Assembly: GCA_900768425.1 (NCBI GenBank)
Contig: CAAGCR010000038.1
Location: 1-19,767 of the forward strand
From: Clostridia bacterium
Lineage (GTDB): Bacteria; Bacillota; Clostridia; Christensenellales; UBA1242
Length of the DNA: 19,767 bases
Reading direction: 5' to 3'
The notes beneath the pieces were generated by a model that was not told where the DNA came from, made no database searches, and worked only from the letters and a program-made list of their open reading frames with translations. Both the position numbers and the translations under genes were made by a program. Positions 1 through 12,300 of this stretch are shown here, one piece after another; the stretch's first letter is position 1; every line of letters begins with the position of its first letter.

Positions 1-14
1 AAACCTCTCAGTCT

Positions 15-85
15 GAAAAAATTATTGTTCTAAAGGAATTCATTTTGCTATCGCAAAATTTCATTTTAACGAACATAATTTTTTC
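15..85. repeat. Imperfect long inverted repeat with apical hairpin
   Basis: The outer arms 15-30 (GAAAAAATTATTGTTC) and 71-85 (GAACATAATTTTTTC) are complementary apart from one extra T. At the centre, ATTTTGC (42-48) and GCAAAAT (53-59) pair around a TATC loop. The intervening parts pair poorly. It may be a folded transcript end, a small mobile repeat of MITE type or an interspersed intergenic repeat; it lacks a classic GC-rich terminator stem. Confidence 0.5.
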
Positions 86-89
86 TATA

Positions 90-137
90 TTCGCACCAAA
101 CGAAAATTTTTCGCTTACGCTACAAATTTTGTGCGAA
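90..137. repeat. Inverted repeat TTCGCAC / GTGCGAA
   Basis: TTCGCAC at 90-96 and GTGCGAA at 131-137 are perfect 7-bp inverted arms enclosing 34 bases, which include the near-palindrome CGAAAATTTTTCG (101-113). Together with the inverted repeat immediately to its left, it makes this intergenic stretch unusually dense in dyad symmetry. Function unknown. Confidence 0.45.
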
Positions 138-234
138 CTTTTAATAGGTTGTTTTTTAATGCCAGCTCCTTTTGTTCGGGAGCAAAAGTCTGTGGTTGCT
201 TAAAGTATTGTGGTGAAGCGAAGTTTGTACTAAC
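118..234 (-). pseudogene. Possible gene remnant or coding-like repeat (39 codons, no start)
   Basis: Minus-strand frame bounded by TGA (235-237) and TAA (115-117), reading VSTNFASPQYFKQPQTFAPE and then QKELALKNNLLKVRTKFVA. The residue mix looks protein-like, but there is no ATG, GTG or TTG start and no ribosome binding site, and it lies beyond a strong terminator. It could be the C-terminal fragment of a decayed gene, part of an interspersed repeat, or chance. No family recognised. Confidence 0.25.
165..188. repeat. Small alternative hairpins
   Basis: Two overlapping pairings are possible: GCTCC (165-169) with GGAGC (179-183), or CTTTTG (169-174) with CAAAAG (183-188). They are mutually exclusive. 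No T-tract follows, so this is not a convincing terminator; it may simply be part of a repeat family. Confidence 0.3.
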
Positions 235-265
235 TCAAACTTTTATAAATTAACCTTTTTTAGTC

Positions 266-300
266 AAAAAACCGCACAAGATTTACTTGTGCGGTTTTTA
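266..300. terminator. Symmetric intrinsic terminator downstream of the giant gene
   Basis: Positions 267-280 (A-tract then CCGCACAAG) pair perfectly with 286-299 (CTTGTGCGG then T-tract), leaving a 5-base loop at 281-285. This gives a 14-bp stem with a GC-rich core and a run of T on the exit side of both strands. On the minus strand it starts 12 bases after the stop codon, so it terminates the giant gene. The symmetry means it could also stop transcription entering from the left. Confidence 0.9.
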
Positions 301-311
301 GGACTTATAAA

Positions 312-3300
312 TTAGTCTTTTTTAGGCTTTTGTGGATGAGAAATTGGAGCTTTTGGTTTTGCCGAAGTAGCAACGGGGGTTGGTGGTTTTTGCATTGGCT
401 TTGCTACCGGTTTTGAAGTAGCTGTTTTTTCCGGTTTTACAGCTATTTCTTTTGGTGTGGCTTGAGGTTTATGTTTAATTGTAGGTGCTTTTTCAGCCAC
501 AGTGTTAGGAGTTTGTGGTTTTTGTGGCAAGTTATTTACTTGATTTTCTGACGATAAAACTGTTTCATTGTTTACAGGTTGTTGTATTGGTTTTACCGGT
601 TTTGGTTTCAAGTTAATTTCTTGTTTCAATTCTGCAATTTTTTCCATTTCTGCTTTTTTAGCGATTGGTTTTTGAGGAACTTTTTTAGGTCCTTCTATTT
701 TTAGTTCTGCTTTATTTACAGAAATTTCTTGCTTTTTAGGAGGTACTATTTTTTCTTGCTTTGTTTCATTGGCTTGTATCTCCTTATTCTCTTTTTTAGC
801 CTTTTTCCTTTTTGCTCCTTTGTTTAGTTTATTTTGAATTTGCTCCTCGGTAAGGTCGGTATCTTCCGACACTAACTTTTCTAGAGCTTTTAATTCGTTA
901 TCACTCAGACGATTATCTTTTATTGAATCTTCATCAATATATATATCGTCCACATTTGCCTTATTTTCTACCGTAGTATCGCCTATTGTGTCGCTAGATA
1001 TCTTTTTAGATAGTTTTTGTATCTTTTTGTGACGTTTATAGAACACGATTATTAAGATTGCCGCAAGAATTAATATGAATAATACCGAGCCGGAAATTAT
1101 CAAGATAATTGGTAAGCGTGATACTGAGAATATTAATTCTGCATCTTCTGTAACATAGCCGAACACACCATATAGTTTGGTTTGCCATGCTAGTGCTTCT
1201 TCTTCGTATTCCTTATGCAAGAACACGCCTGTAATTGTGTGGTCATTTAAGATAAATGCACCGCTAAATGGATATTCTTTAACACCGATTGGAATCCAGA
1301 ATTTTTCGGTTAAGTCTAGATTTTCCATTAGTTTATAGTATTTTTTAGGAGATTGATTCCATCTTCCGGAATTTATTTCACTTGCCATATATGCCAGTTG
1401 AGCTTCATTGAAGATTAAGTATGGGTTATCAGCTGTGCCATCACCGTTAAATTCTTCGGTAGCATCAATCCAGAACATTCTGTCATAGATAAATTCTACA
1501 AGGTTTTGTGCATTATCAGAAATATCAAAGTGGTTTTCTGTGTTTAAAGTCAAGGCAAAGTTGTAAAGGTCTACACTTTGACTATTTTTGATTTCTGTTC
1601 CGTTTACAAGAACTTTCAATAATTGCATTCTTGCATTTGGATTTGGTTTAATAGCAATTTGCATCTTATAGTTAAGATTTAATTCTTGTCCTGTTGCATC
1701 AACACCGTTTACTTCTACTTTACCATATGCTTCATCATTTACGACAAAGGTTACTTTAACTGTTTTGGTTGCGGTAACCGGTCTAATTGTTATTGTGCCG
1801 TTTTCAACATCATCAATGGTGATTATATGCCAGTAGTATGTTTTATCTTCACTTAATGTGAATAGATTTGCAACATTGTTGATTGTTATTGTATCCAGTT
1901 TATAACCTTCTTGTAAGTTTTCTATGTTAATAACAAGAGTTTCACCTAAAAGCAAGTTATCTTTATTTGCTACAAGAGTTACAAAATCATTATTTTCAAT
2001 AACGACTTCCACGCCCTTGAATGAGAACACTGCGGTATATGTGCAAGATTTAGTTGCTGTAACGGTTGCATTTTGTTCAAGAGTTTCATCAAATATGCCA
2101 TCAACTTTCCAGCCAACGAATTTATATCCCTTATCGGCATAAGCCTTAAGTTCAATAGCTTCGCCTTCTACAATTTCTAGTGATAAAGCATCATTTGCAA
2201 AGGCCTTATTTTTGCCTGCAATAGGTTCTTCAACCTCTACATTAATTGTAAATGCGTAGTATAGCACAACTGTGATTGCTTTTGCCGGCATTTCAAATGA
2301 GCTTGCTCCTTTTGAGATATCGCTTGCATCATCCTTAATTTTCCAACCATAATATGCAAAACCTTCTATATGAGGAGCAATAATGCTTACATCTGAGCCA
2401 ACGCTAAATGCAACATATTGACATTCTCTTGGAATATTGTCGTCATAGTATGGGAACATACCAACTGTGCTTGCAAACAAATCTTTTGTGCTTTGGGTGT
2501 ATGTAATATTTGGTGCAAATTCAATATCTACACGATATTTATCATAATCCCAAGTGCCATACAAGTTGACTTCTATTGCACCGCTATCGGTATATGAAAT
2601 TAAGTCATATTCAAAGCCATACACCTTTTGATCGCCTACCATTCGGTATATGCTACCATCGGCATCAAACAAGTATGTATATTTGCCTAAGCCTGTTACA
2701 GCATTATTCCAGCCGGTGAATGAAATTGATTCGTTTGTTCCAGATTTTGGATCAATAACCGTTTGTGGCATAGTTACAAGATTGCCTGAAATGTCGGTAA
2801 ACTTGCGTGCACCATGGTCAATATAATATGTATAAATATTTGAATCATTAAAGTTGCCACTATAATAGTTAAAGTAGAAGTTTACTTTATATTTTGAATT
2901 TTGGAACTCACAAGTAGCCACTGTATCAGCTTTAATATCGGTCATTGTTGCTCTGTTCACATCAAAGTTAAACTCTTTGCCTAAACTTAAATCGCTTGTA
3001 TCATATTGATACCTTACGTTTGATAGCATATAGCCTGCAACATATGTAAAGCTTACATCTATTGTTCCGCCATATTCAACTACAAAGTCAACTATTGTGC
3101 CGTTTTCGTTTATAACAACTGCCGAAACTAAGCCTACACAACCGACATCGTGAACAACTACTCCGCTTATAACATTTTCCATATTTGCTTTAACAGATAC
3201 ATTAAATGTTTTAACCGCTAAATTAATTGTGTAATCAACTGCTATTTTTCCACTATCGGTTATGGTTGGATAAACTCTATCCACCATAAAGCCATCGTTT

Positions 3301-6300
3301 GTAACAACAAGCCCTGCGACATTTAGAATTTTGAACCAGTCTGGTATGTTTAGATTAAATTTTAACACATCGTATGCCAAATATCCGTTAATTACAAAAT
3401 TGATTACTTGATAGCCTTTTGCATCTAACTCGTTTGTTAAATCATAGGTTGCTGATTCATTTGTTAATGTTAAGAAATTGCTTAACATTTCATCGGTAAG
3501 TAGCAAATCTGTGCGTTTTGTGTTTGTTGTAACTTTTAGTTTAATTACAATATCTTCACCTTTAAACTTAGCGGTATAAGTAATATCTTTTGTAACTGAA
3601 CTAACAGTCAAAACTTCATTTGTTGTAATTAATGTTTCACCATTATACCAACCAATGAATTTTGTGCAAGCTTCTTTAACTACACTAGAACCTTTAACTT
3701 CTCTATCAAAGAAAACTTCTTCGGTATAAGATATAACATTAAAGCCATTTGAATCTACTACATAACCGCCGGTTTCTGCCTCATAGGTTATTGTGTAACT
3801 TTCTCTTTGAACTACCAAGCAAATTGTTATATTTTCTTGAAGTTTAAAGTCTACACCATCACCAAATAATTTATCGGTTATATCTTGTAGGTCTGTGCCA
3901 TCATATCTCTTCCAACTCATTAGTTTAAAGCCGAAAGAAACATCGGTTATTTGCAAGTTAATTTGTGTTAAATATTCATATGAGTATGTATCATATTCGC
4001 TTACGACATCGTTTATTTTAACTTTTGCGTTCTTTTCGGTATCGTAATATACTTTGCCATCTCTTTCATCATATTCGCCATAAATTACTGTTAAATTGTA
4101 GCTTTCTTTATCTAATTTTAATGTTAAAGTTCCGTTAGATGTAAAGTCACTCAATGTATAAGAATAAACATTTTCGTTTACATTTTCCGTTAAATTACCG
4201 GAATTTACAGAACCATTTGGTGTAAATGTTAAACTGTTATATTTATATCCATAATTTACAGTTAAACTAAACTCTATTGTGTCACCAACATATACTTCGG
4301 TTATAAAGTTGCTGTTATATACAACATCTTTATAAGTAACTTGAGCATTTTCAATAGCGAAGTCAATTTTTACCTTTTTTGCACTGAATATTACTGTAAT
4401 ATCGCAATCACCTACAAAGCCGGAAATTAAATATTCTTTTCCGCCTTCTATATCGGTTTCTGTAAATGTTACTGTGTCATTTATGCTCAATATTTCTATT
4501 CTGTCGCATTCATAACCTTCATTTGCATATACTTTAAATGTAAATGTAGTGTCTGTTTTTGCCGTAAAGGTTATTTCTGGGTTCGTTTCGCTTGTTTGTG
4601 ACAAGTCGTATTGAGCATAACCATAAGCATTATTATTAACTGTAATCTTAATGTTATTTGTATTTGCTTCAACATTGACTGTAACACTCTTATCACCTTT
4701 AAAGCCATCTATTACAAATATTTGTTCACTGAACTCATCTACTCCTAAAGTATAGCCTTTTAAGGTGTAACCATCTTTAACAGTAACTGAAATTTCTACT
4801 TTTAGACTTGTTTTTACATTGAATGTATAAACGCCATCATTAGCACTAACAGCAATTAAATCTTCTTGGTAAATGCCATTTAGATATGCTTTAACTAAAA
4901 TGTCTTTTATGTTATTAGCATTGACTGTTAATACATAATCATTATCCACATACTCAGCATACAACATAATGTCTTGATCGTAGGTGTATAACTCTGGAAC
5001 TTGGTATCTTTGAGTGTCGTAGGTGTAGTATGCAAAAGTATAATATTCTTTACTTGCATCAATTAGCACTGGGAAGATTGTGTCATAAGTAACTTTAGTT
5101 ACAATTTCTTGTTTAGTGCTTGCATCAACATATGCCCAACCGTTTGCCAAGTCGCTATCGGTTAATTGGAACTGTCCGCCATTTGCATTCAAAGTTAAAT
5201 TGTATACATTTGCGGTAAAGTTGGCTGTGAAGTTTTTATCTCCACTTATTACATATGTATCAAAGTATGCTACATTGTAAACATTTTCGCCATCACCATA
5301 ACCATTGAATGAATAACCAACTTTGCTTACTGTTAAGTAATCTTGTAATGAAGCAACAAGGTCACCTAAGGTTTGTCCGTAGTAGCCCGTAATGCTTGCT
5401 GTTTGTGCATCACCCGAATAGATTATTGCTGTTGTTCTATTTGTAAATGCAACACTTGATACGAAACTTATTGTATATCTATTTAGGTCGTATACGAGTA
5501 AAATTTCTATATCTTTTGTTATTACAATGTTTTGATCTTTGTTTATTGCGTTTGTAATTTGGTCTATTGCATAACCAATATATGAGTAATGTTCATAGCC
5601 AACTGCAAAAGGTGCAATATCTAATTGTTCATTGTATTTCTTTGTAACAATTTGTTCTGCGTATGTTGTGTCTTTTACATAAGTGTTTTGTGTAAAGTCA
5701 TAAATGTATTTTTGAACACTTATTGTAAATGTTTTGATTTCCCATACTGCATAAACATTAACTTGTTCTTTATACTCTGTGAATATTTGGTCTAATGGAT
5801 GTGCGGTTAAATCTATAACATCTGTGCTACCATCAGCCATTGCCCAACCTTTGAATTCATAACCATTATATTTATGAGAAGCGGTTGGAACATATGAGAT
5901 AACTTCGTAATAATCTTGTATTAAACCACCAAGACCTGTAGTCATTTCGCTTGCAGATGGCGAATTTTGACTTGTATAGTTGAATATGATTGTAATTGTT
6001 TTTGGTAAAATTTCGCCATAGGTGTCAAGTAGGTTGTAGCAATTAATATCGGTTGGAGTACCGCCTAAATTAACACTAATTTTAATTGCATTACCTTTTG
6101 TTGTTTTTGAGTATTCCGCTTTTGCGATTGTTACATTATCACCCTCTACCAAGCCAGCAAGAATTAATTGTTCACCATCTTCAAGTAATATATCTTTTGT
6201 TCGGTCTTGTTGTTTACTGATAGCTTTTTTGTTTCCGTTTGCATCTAATAGTTCTAGTGCAATATCTTTTTTGCTTATGCTGATTGTATCGGTTTTGCTT

Positions 6301-9300
6301 TGGATATTGAAGTTATCACCATTATAGTCAACATTGTATGTTCCAACGGATAACCTTCCACCGGTTGTGATGTTTTCGGCATTGGCACTTATTGTGACTT
6401 GTAAGTAACTCTTTAAGTTATTAATATCATTGCCTTTGTCATCAGCGATAGTAAGTAGGTTATTTAAGTCAACTATGTTCCCGTTTACACTTAATTCACC
6501 ATAAATGTATTCATTTTGCAAGGTTACATTAATATTTAGCTTATTAATTTCACCTTTTTGAGCACTATTTCCAACCAAGTGAACAATATAATTATCATCG
6601 GCAACTACAAGTATGTTTCTTGTGCCAACGTTTTCGCTATCGTATACTAGTTGAACGGCCGGCATTAATATATCATAAGAATCACCGACTCCACCAAGTA
6701 TTGCGGATAAGTTAAACTCTTTATTGAATGCAGGAGTTCCATCAAAGGTCTTATTGTAATCTTCACCGCTATTTAATGTTAAGTTCAATTCTCGTTTGTT
6801 GATTACTAATTTTAAAGCCGTTTCAACATCCATTTTGATATATACGCTTGTTAAGTCTGCTCTTAATAGGTCATAACCTGACTCACTAGCATCGCCTGAG
6901 TTGAATGTTACTGTACCTTGAATATTGATAAATTCTAATTCCTTGCCTGTAATTTCTCTTTCACCGACTTTGCAAGTATAGTTAAAGTCATTAATATTAA
7001 ATAATCCTATATTATTTCTACCAAATATTCTCATTAAATCGCCATTTTTGTAACTATTTAATGTAATATTTAGTACTTTTGTCTTACTTGCTGTAATTAA
7101 CAATTTCTTTACAAGTACACTATCAGCGCATACAACTTTAATATTGTCGTTATCACAAGAACTTAAAGTTAAATCGTGATAGCCTATTGTAGTTACTCCA
7201 TCTTTGCTTATAAATGAGATGTTTGCTTTTACCGAAGTGCCTTCTTTAACTTCAATGTCATATAGTTTTGTAAATAAATTCTCTGTTATGTCATCTTCGT
7301 TTATTTCAAAGGTTTCTATTTCGGTTATTTCAAAAGTGAATTGAAGAATTGTAAATTCAAGAGTTGCACCTAGTGTATTTAATTCATAATTGCCAGTAAC
7401 AAAACTTGCAACTGCTGTATATGTGCCTGCTTCGGTTGGAGCAAAATTACTGCTTTCGCCATTTACATCAACATATGTAATTGTGATTTTAGATTTTAAT
7501 TCGGTTTTTTCTTCATCGGATAAAGCATTATCCGAATTATAATCTACAACTTCGTATCTTATTGTTTTTGCGGTTGTATCGTAAACTAAGTTTTCGTTAG
7601 GTGTTAATTCAACGCTAAATTTTCTTGCTATAATTGTCAATTTACCAACATATTCAAATGTGTAACTTTCATTTACAGAGTCGCCATCACTATTAGTAAT
7701 TTCAAATTTATTAGTAGTTATATCCGTAATGTCTTCTTCTGTGCAAACTCCGCTAAATGTGAATTCTAATTTATTTGAACCTGTTTTTAAAGTATCACCG
7801 GTTGCTAAACCTAGTTCTTTTTCGTAAGTATATTCATATTTATCGGTTTTGTTATATATGAACTCTGCAACGGAATCTAATGATATAACTAAATTCTTTG
7901 CTAAAATTTCACCCATTGCACCTTGAGCATTTAATGTATAGTTTTCAATGTCACTGCCGGAAATTATAAAGTTAATTGCATATGCACCCTTTAATTTTCC
8001 TGTGTATGTACCTGAAATTTGTACATCATCACCAGCAACAATATCAACCGATGAAACATTGTTTACTACATTTGTGCCATCATAGGTTTTATTTTCATCA
8101 TATTTAACATTTGTTATTTCTTTTGGTAATACTTTAACCAATGTTTTAATTTTAATGCCTGACTCATCAATTATTGCAAATACATAGTAATCTATACCAA
8201 CAAAAGTGATAGAGTCACTTGTATTTACTTTTTCTAATTGTAATAAATCTGCACTATCTTTAAATGTAACTTTTACTTTATCAAATAGGTCTACGGATTT
8301 ACCAGCATAGGTTGGATATACAACATTTAGATCTACACCATCGGCGGTTAGAGTTATATCACCAACAATAGTTATATTGTAGTTTTTGTCTAAATCTGCC
8401 GAGCTTATGTAGTTTAAATCTTCGCTATATTTATATACTTTGCCTACAACTTTTGCATCTTTAATTGTAAATTTAATGTTTGCAATGTAAGTCTTATCTG
8501 CCTCGTAAATTCCTGTCACATTGCTTTCTTGTGGAATAAAGCCCTCATTTGCTTTGTAGTCTAGGTATGACATCTTTGTGTTTGCAAATGAGATGTTCAT
8601 ATTTGCTTTTTCTACTGTTATTAAACCAGAGTCAATAGTAAATGCAAAGTTATTATTTGCTAGCGAGCCATCTAATATTTTAAATGTATAGTTGCCAGCA
8701 TTTACAACATTATCTACTGAATTATTACCGCTATCTAAAACTGTTATAATTTTATCAAAATCGGTTCTCAAATTTGCTAAAATTTCACCTGTAAACTTAT
8801 CAGAAGCTGTTGTTCTTACCATACTTACAAAGTTAAGTTTTAAATCGGTAGAATTATATGTAAGTTTTGCATCCATCCAGTTTAACATAACATTTAATTT
8901 GGTTACTGTAAGTTTAGCATTTTGGTCAATTATAATGTTATAGTTAGCTGAGTCAATTCTGTTTGTCGCTTTTGTTACATATAAACCGGTTAAATCTTTT
9001 AAGAAATAATCACCAATGTTAGAAACATTAACAATTAATTCTCCGCTTAGAGTATGTCCTGAAACCAAACCTTGTTCGCTTGTTACGCTAAATGCACTTG
9101 CATTTACTGCGTGCTGTGTTACACCTGCATATACTTTTGATATAGGGTGTGTTAAATTAATCACAACTTCGCGTGCAATAATAGTACCGGCATCTAATTG
9201 AGTTAATACATAGTTACCTTTTGAATTTCCGTTAATTTGAATATTTAATAAGGTCGCACCGGCATTTTCTGATGAATAGTTTGCAATTAATGTGATTGAA

Positions 9301-12300
9301 TCTTTATCATTTGCAAATATCTCTTTCGCATCAATAATTAAAGAGTTTGTATCATCATAAACTTTTTCACCATTAAATGGTTTTATTGTATCCTTATATA
9401 AATAAGTTTCAATTAATTTAGGATTAATAACAACTGTGATAAATCTTTCTTTATTAAGTGAAGCATTTGCTAAATATACATTCGCATAATATGTGCCTTG
9501 GTCTTTTACTTCGCTTAATTTATTTGTAAGAGTTCTATTTGAGTAAACACCTTTAAATATATCAGTATTTGCTAAAGTTATCTCTTTTGTATCATAACCA
9601 CCATCGGCTCTACCAGTTTTTACAATTAAGGTTATGTTGTTGATTTGGTTATCTGCATTATAAGTAAGTGGAGCTTTTTGTTCAACTACAATTTCACCTT
9701 CTGCAAAATCTTCACTGATGGTAATAGTTATATCAAAACTAATATCATAGTTTTTAAGAGCTAGCGAGTCGGAAATTAAATTGCCATCTTCATAAACTTT
9801 AATGTTTGCGATTGATAAATTGTAAATTGCAATTTTATCTGTTGCATATGTGAATGTGCCTAAGTTATATCCAACTGTTCTAATGTCACCTTTTAGTGAA
9901 TGTACAGCCTTGTTGACTTCTTTTGTATCATTTTCTTCAAATACATAAGTATAGTAACCTATATATTTATATTCTTTATCATATGCAAATTTTTTATTGA
10001 TTTCAATTTTATATCCGCGTTTGTTTACTATTAAAACATTATCAAAAGTTGTTTCTTTATATTCATAGTTTGCATTTGTGCATTCTACTATAATCGTATA
10101 TCTGCCGGCATTTACAACTTCTTCTAAAGTTTCATTGTTGCTGTTTACATATTTTGCAAGTAATACAGTTTTTTCATCGGCAGAAAGAATTTCGCCTTGT
10201 TCATCAACAATTTGTGCAGTAATGACAACTGTGTGTGCTTCGGCATCATATGTAAATTCATTTTTATCAATGTTACCGACTGTTATAACCGCTTTATTAA
10301 TTACTACACTACCTACAAAGGTAATATCGTAATATTCAATGCTTGATGTAACACCAAACTTAGTTACTAGTTCATAGTTGTTTGATACTTCTTGTAGTGA
10401 ATATACGCCTGCATTTATAAGTGTATCTTTAAATACTACACTGCCGGTAAATTCTTCACCAGTTAAAGTATTTGTTTTAGCAAAACTATTTGCACTTAAT
10501 GGTTTTGTCTGTCCTGTGTAGAATAGTTTTTCTAATGAGTTGTATGTAAATGTTACTTTGCGTGGATTAATATCACCGATAACATCAGTTACATCTATAG
10601 AATAAGAATAAATTATTAATTGTTCTGCATCTATATTGCCATATTTTCCGTTTAGACTGAATTTAATAGCCAAATTTTTTCCGAATATAGCAGAATACTC
10701 ACCGACAAGTGAAACTGCTGTTGTATCATCTGCATATATATTATTTGTTGTAATATTACCTAAAACGGTTTTTGTTGCATCATACTCTTTGACTGTTTTA
10801 TAGCCTAAGATTGTTGCGATAGATTTCTTCTTAATTGAAACAGTTTTTGCAATTTCTGCAAAGCTTTCACTCTTAGATACTAAACTTACACCATAAGAGC
10901 CTGCAAACTTAAATAAGATATTATCTTTGCTTTCGCCTTGGAAAGATGTAATCTTTAAGTAAATTTCATCACCGCTATTTGTCTTTACAGTAAGTGGAGT
11001 GCCATTTACCGTAATATTTGCAGTTAATTCTTGTACTTTTGCTAAGTATGTGTACTCGGCAAAATCAATGGTAATATCGGATGCTGAGATGGCGGTTATC
11101 TCTAAACTACCAACAAATACTATTTTATAGTTATTTGTTACATCTGCATCATTTTCACCAAGAATTTTATATGTTTTAGTGGTTTGTTCATTGTTATCAA
11201 GAGCATAAACACCTTTTACTGAAGATGTTGTACTTATTGTACCTATAAATGTGTGTCCTGCAACTAAACCTGTAACATTTTCGCTTAAAACTTCGTACAC
11301 AAATAGTTTTGCATCGTAAGCTTTAGTTTTGGTAACGCTTATAGTAACTACAGTAGGAGTAATTTTGAATGGTTTAATTAAAACATCACTATCATCACTG
11401 AATTTGTAATTTTTATTGTCAATTAGTTTAAATGTTGCTATGTAATTGCCTTCTTTGATAGCATTTTCATTGTCAACAGTTAAGTAATTTAATGGATTAG
11501 TAATTGGTTCGCCATTCAAACTGAATTGATATACCAACACTACAATAAATCCCGAATATTCATATTCATCAGTAAAGCTTGTTAATTCTAATATGGCTTT
11601 GGTAATGTTATATGTTCCTATAAAACCTGTAAAGTCATAGTTAATTAACACATCGTTTTCAGATAAATTTAGGTCGTATTCATATTTATTTAAGTTGAAT
11701 TCAGAATCTGTTTCATCGCCAACATAGTTGCCGACATTTTTAATTTTAATAGTAATAGGAGCTGACAATCTTTCGCCATTTGCCGAATTTACTATTGTTG
11801 CTTCTGTTGTAACATATTCACCATCATAAACTTTTTCACCATTTACACTTAGTTTTGTAGAAACTTTTGTAATTGTACCTAAGGTATTTTCTTTGAGTGT
11901 TACATTTAAGTTTTGATATGTCTTTTCTGTTAGTGAAATTGTCCACTCACCCGCATCTTTACTTTCGTAAGTAAATGCTAAAGCTCCAATCTCTGTTAAT
12001 AAGTTTTCAACAAGTGTTGTTGCATCTTTAAGAGATATTGCTTCTACAACATTGTATGAGAATGGTTTTGTGTCCTTATTACCATCATAAACTTTTGTGA
12101 TATTGCCGGTTGGAACAATCATTGCGTTGAATTTTTGAATGTTTAAGTTAAAGTCATTATTTTCATCAAGTTCTTCGTAACCGACAACTTTAATGTTATA
12201 GCTTAAAGCATAAACACCGACATTCTTTTCGCCTTTATATATGTTTTGTCCTTCTGTAAGTGTAATAGTTAATTTATCTGCAGGAACCCAACCTTTTGCA

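Noticed and set aside
1..20. Adapter sequence at the left contig end
   Set aside because: The first bases do not match the TruSeq or Nextera adapter starts I know; they look like native AT-rich DNA.
159..203. Plus-strand mini-gene of 14 codons starting at ATG 159
   Set aside because: Too short, no ribosome binding site, and it overlaps the inverse-strand open frame and hairpins; noted only as part of the odd intergenic segment.
1..311. tRNA or other structured RNA gene in the downstream region
   Set aside because: The hairpins do not form a cloverleaf or any riboswitch pattern I recognise.
315..1112. Sortase LPxTG anchor
   Set aside because: No LPxTG or close variant precedes the membrane helix, and the tail after the helix is about 240 residues, far longer than a sorting-signal tail.
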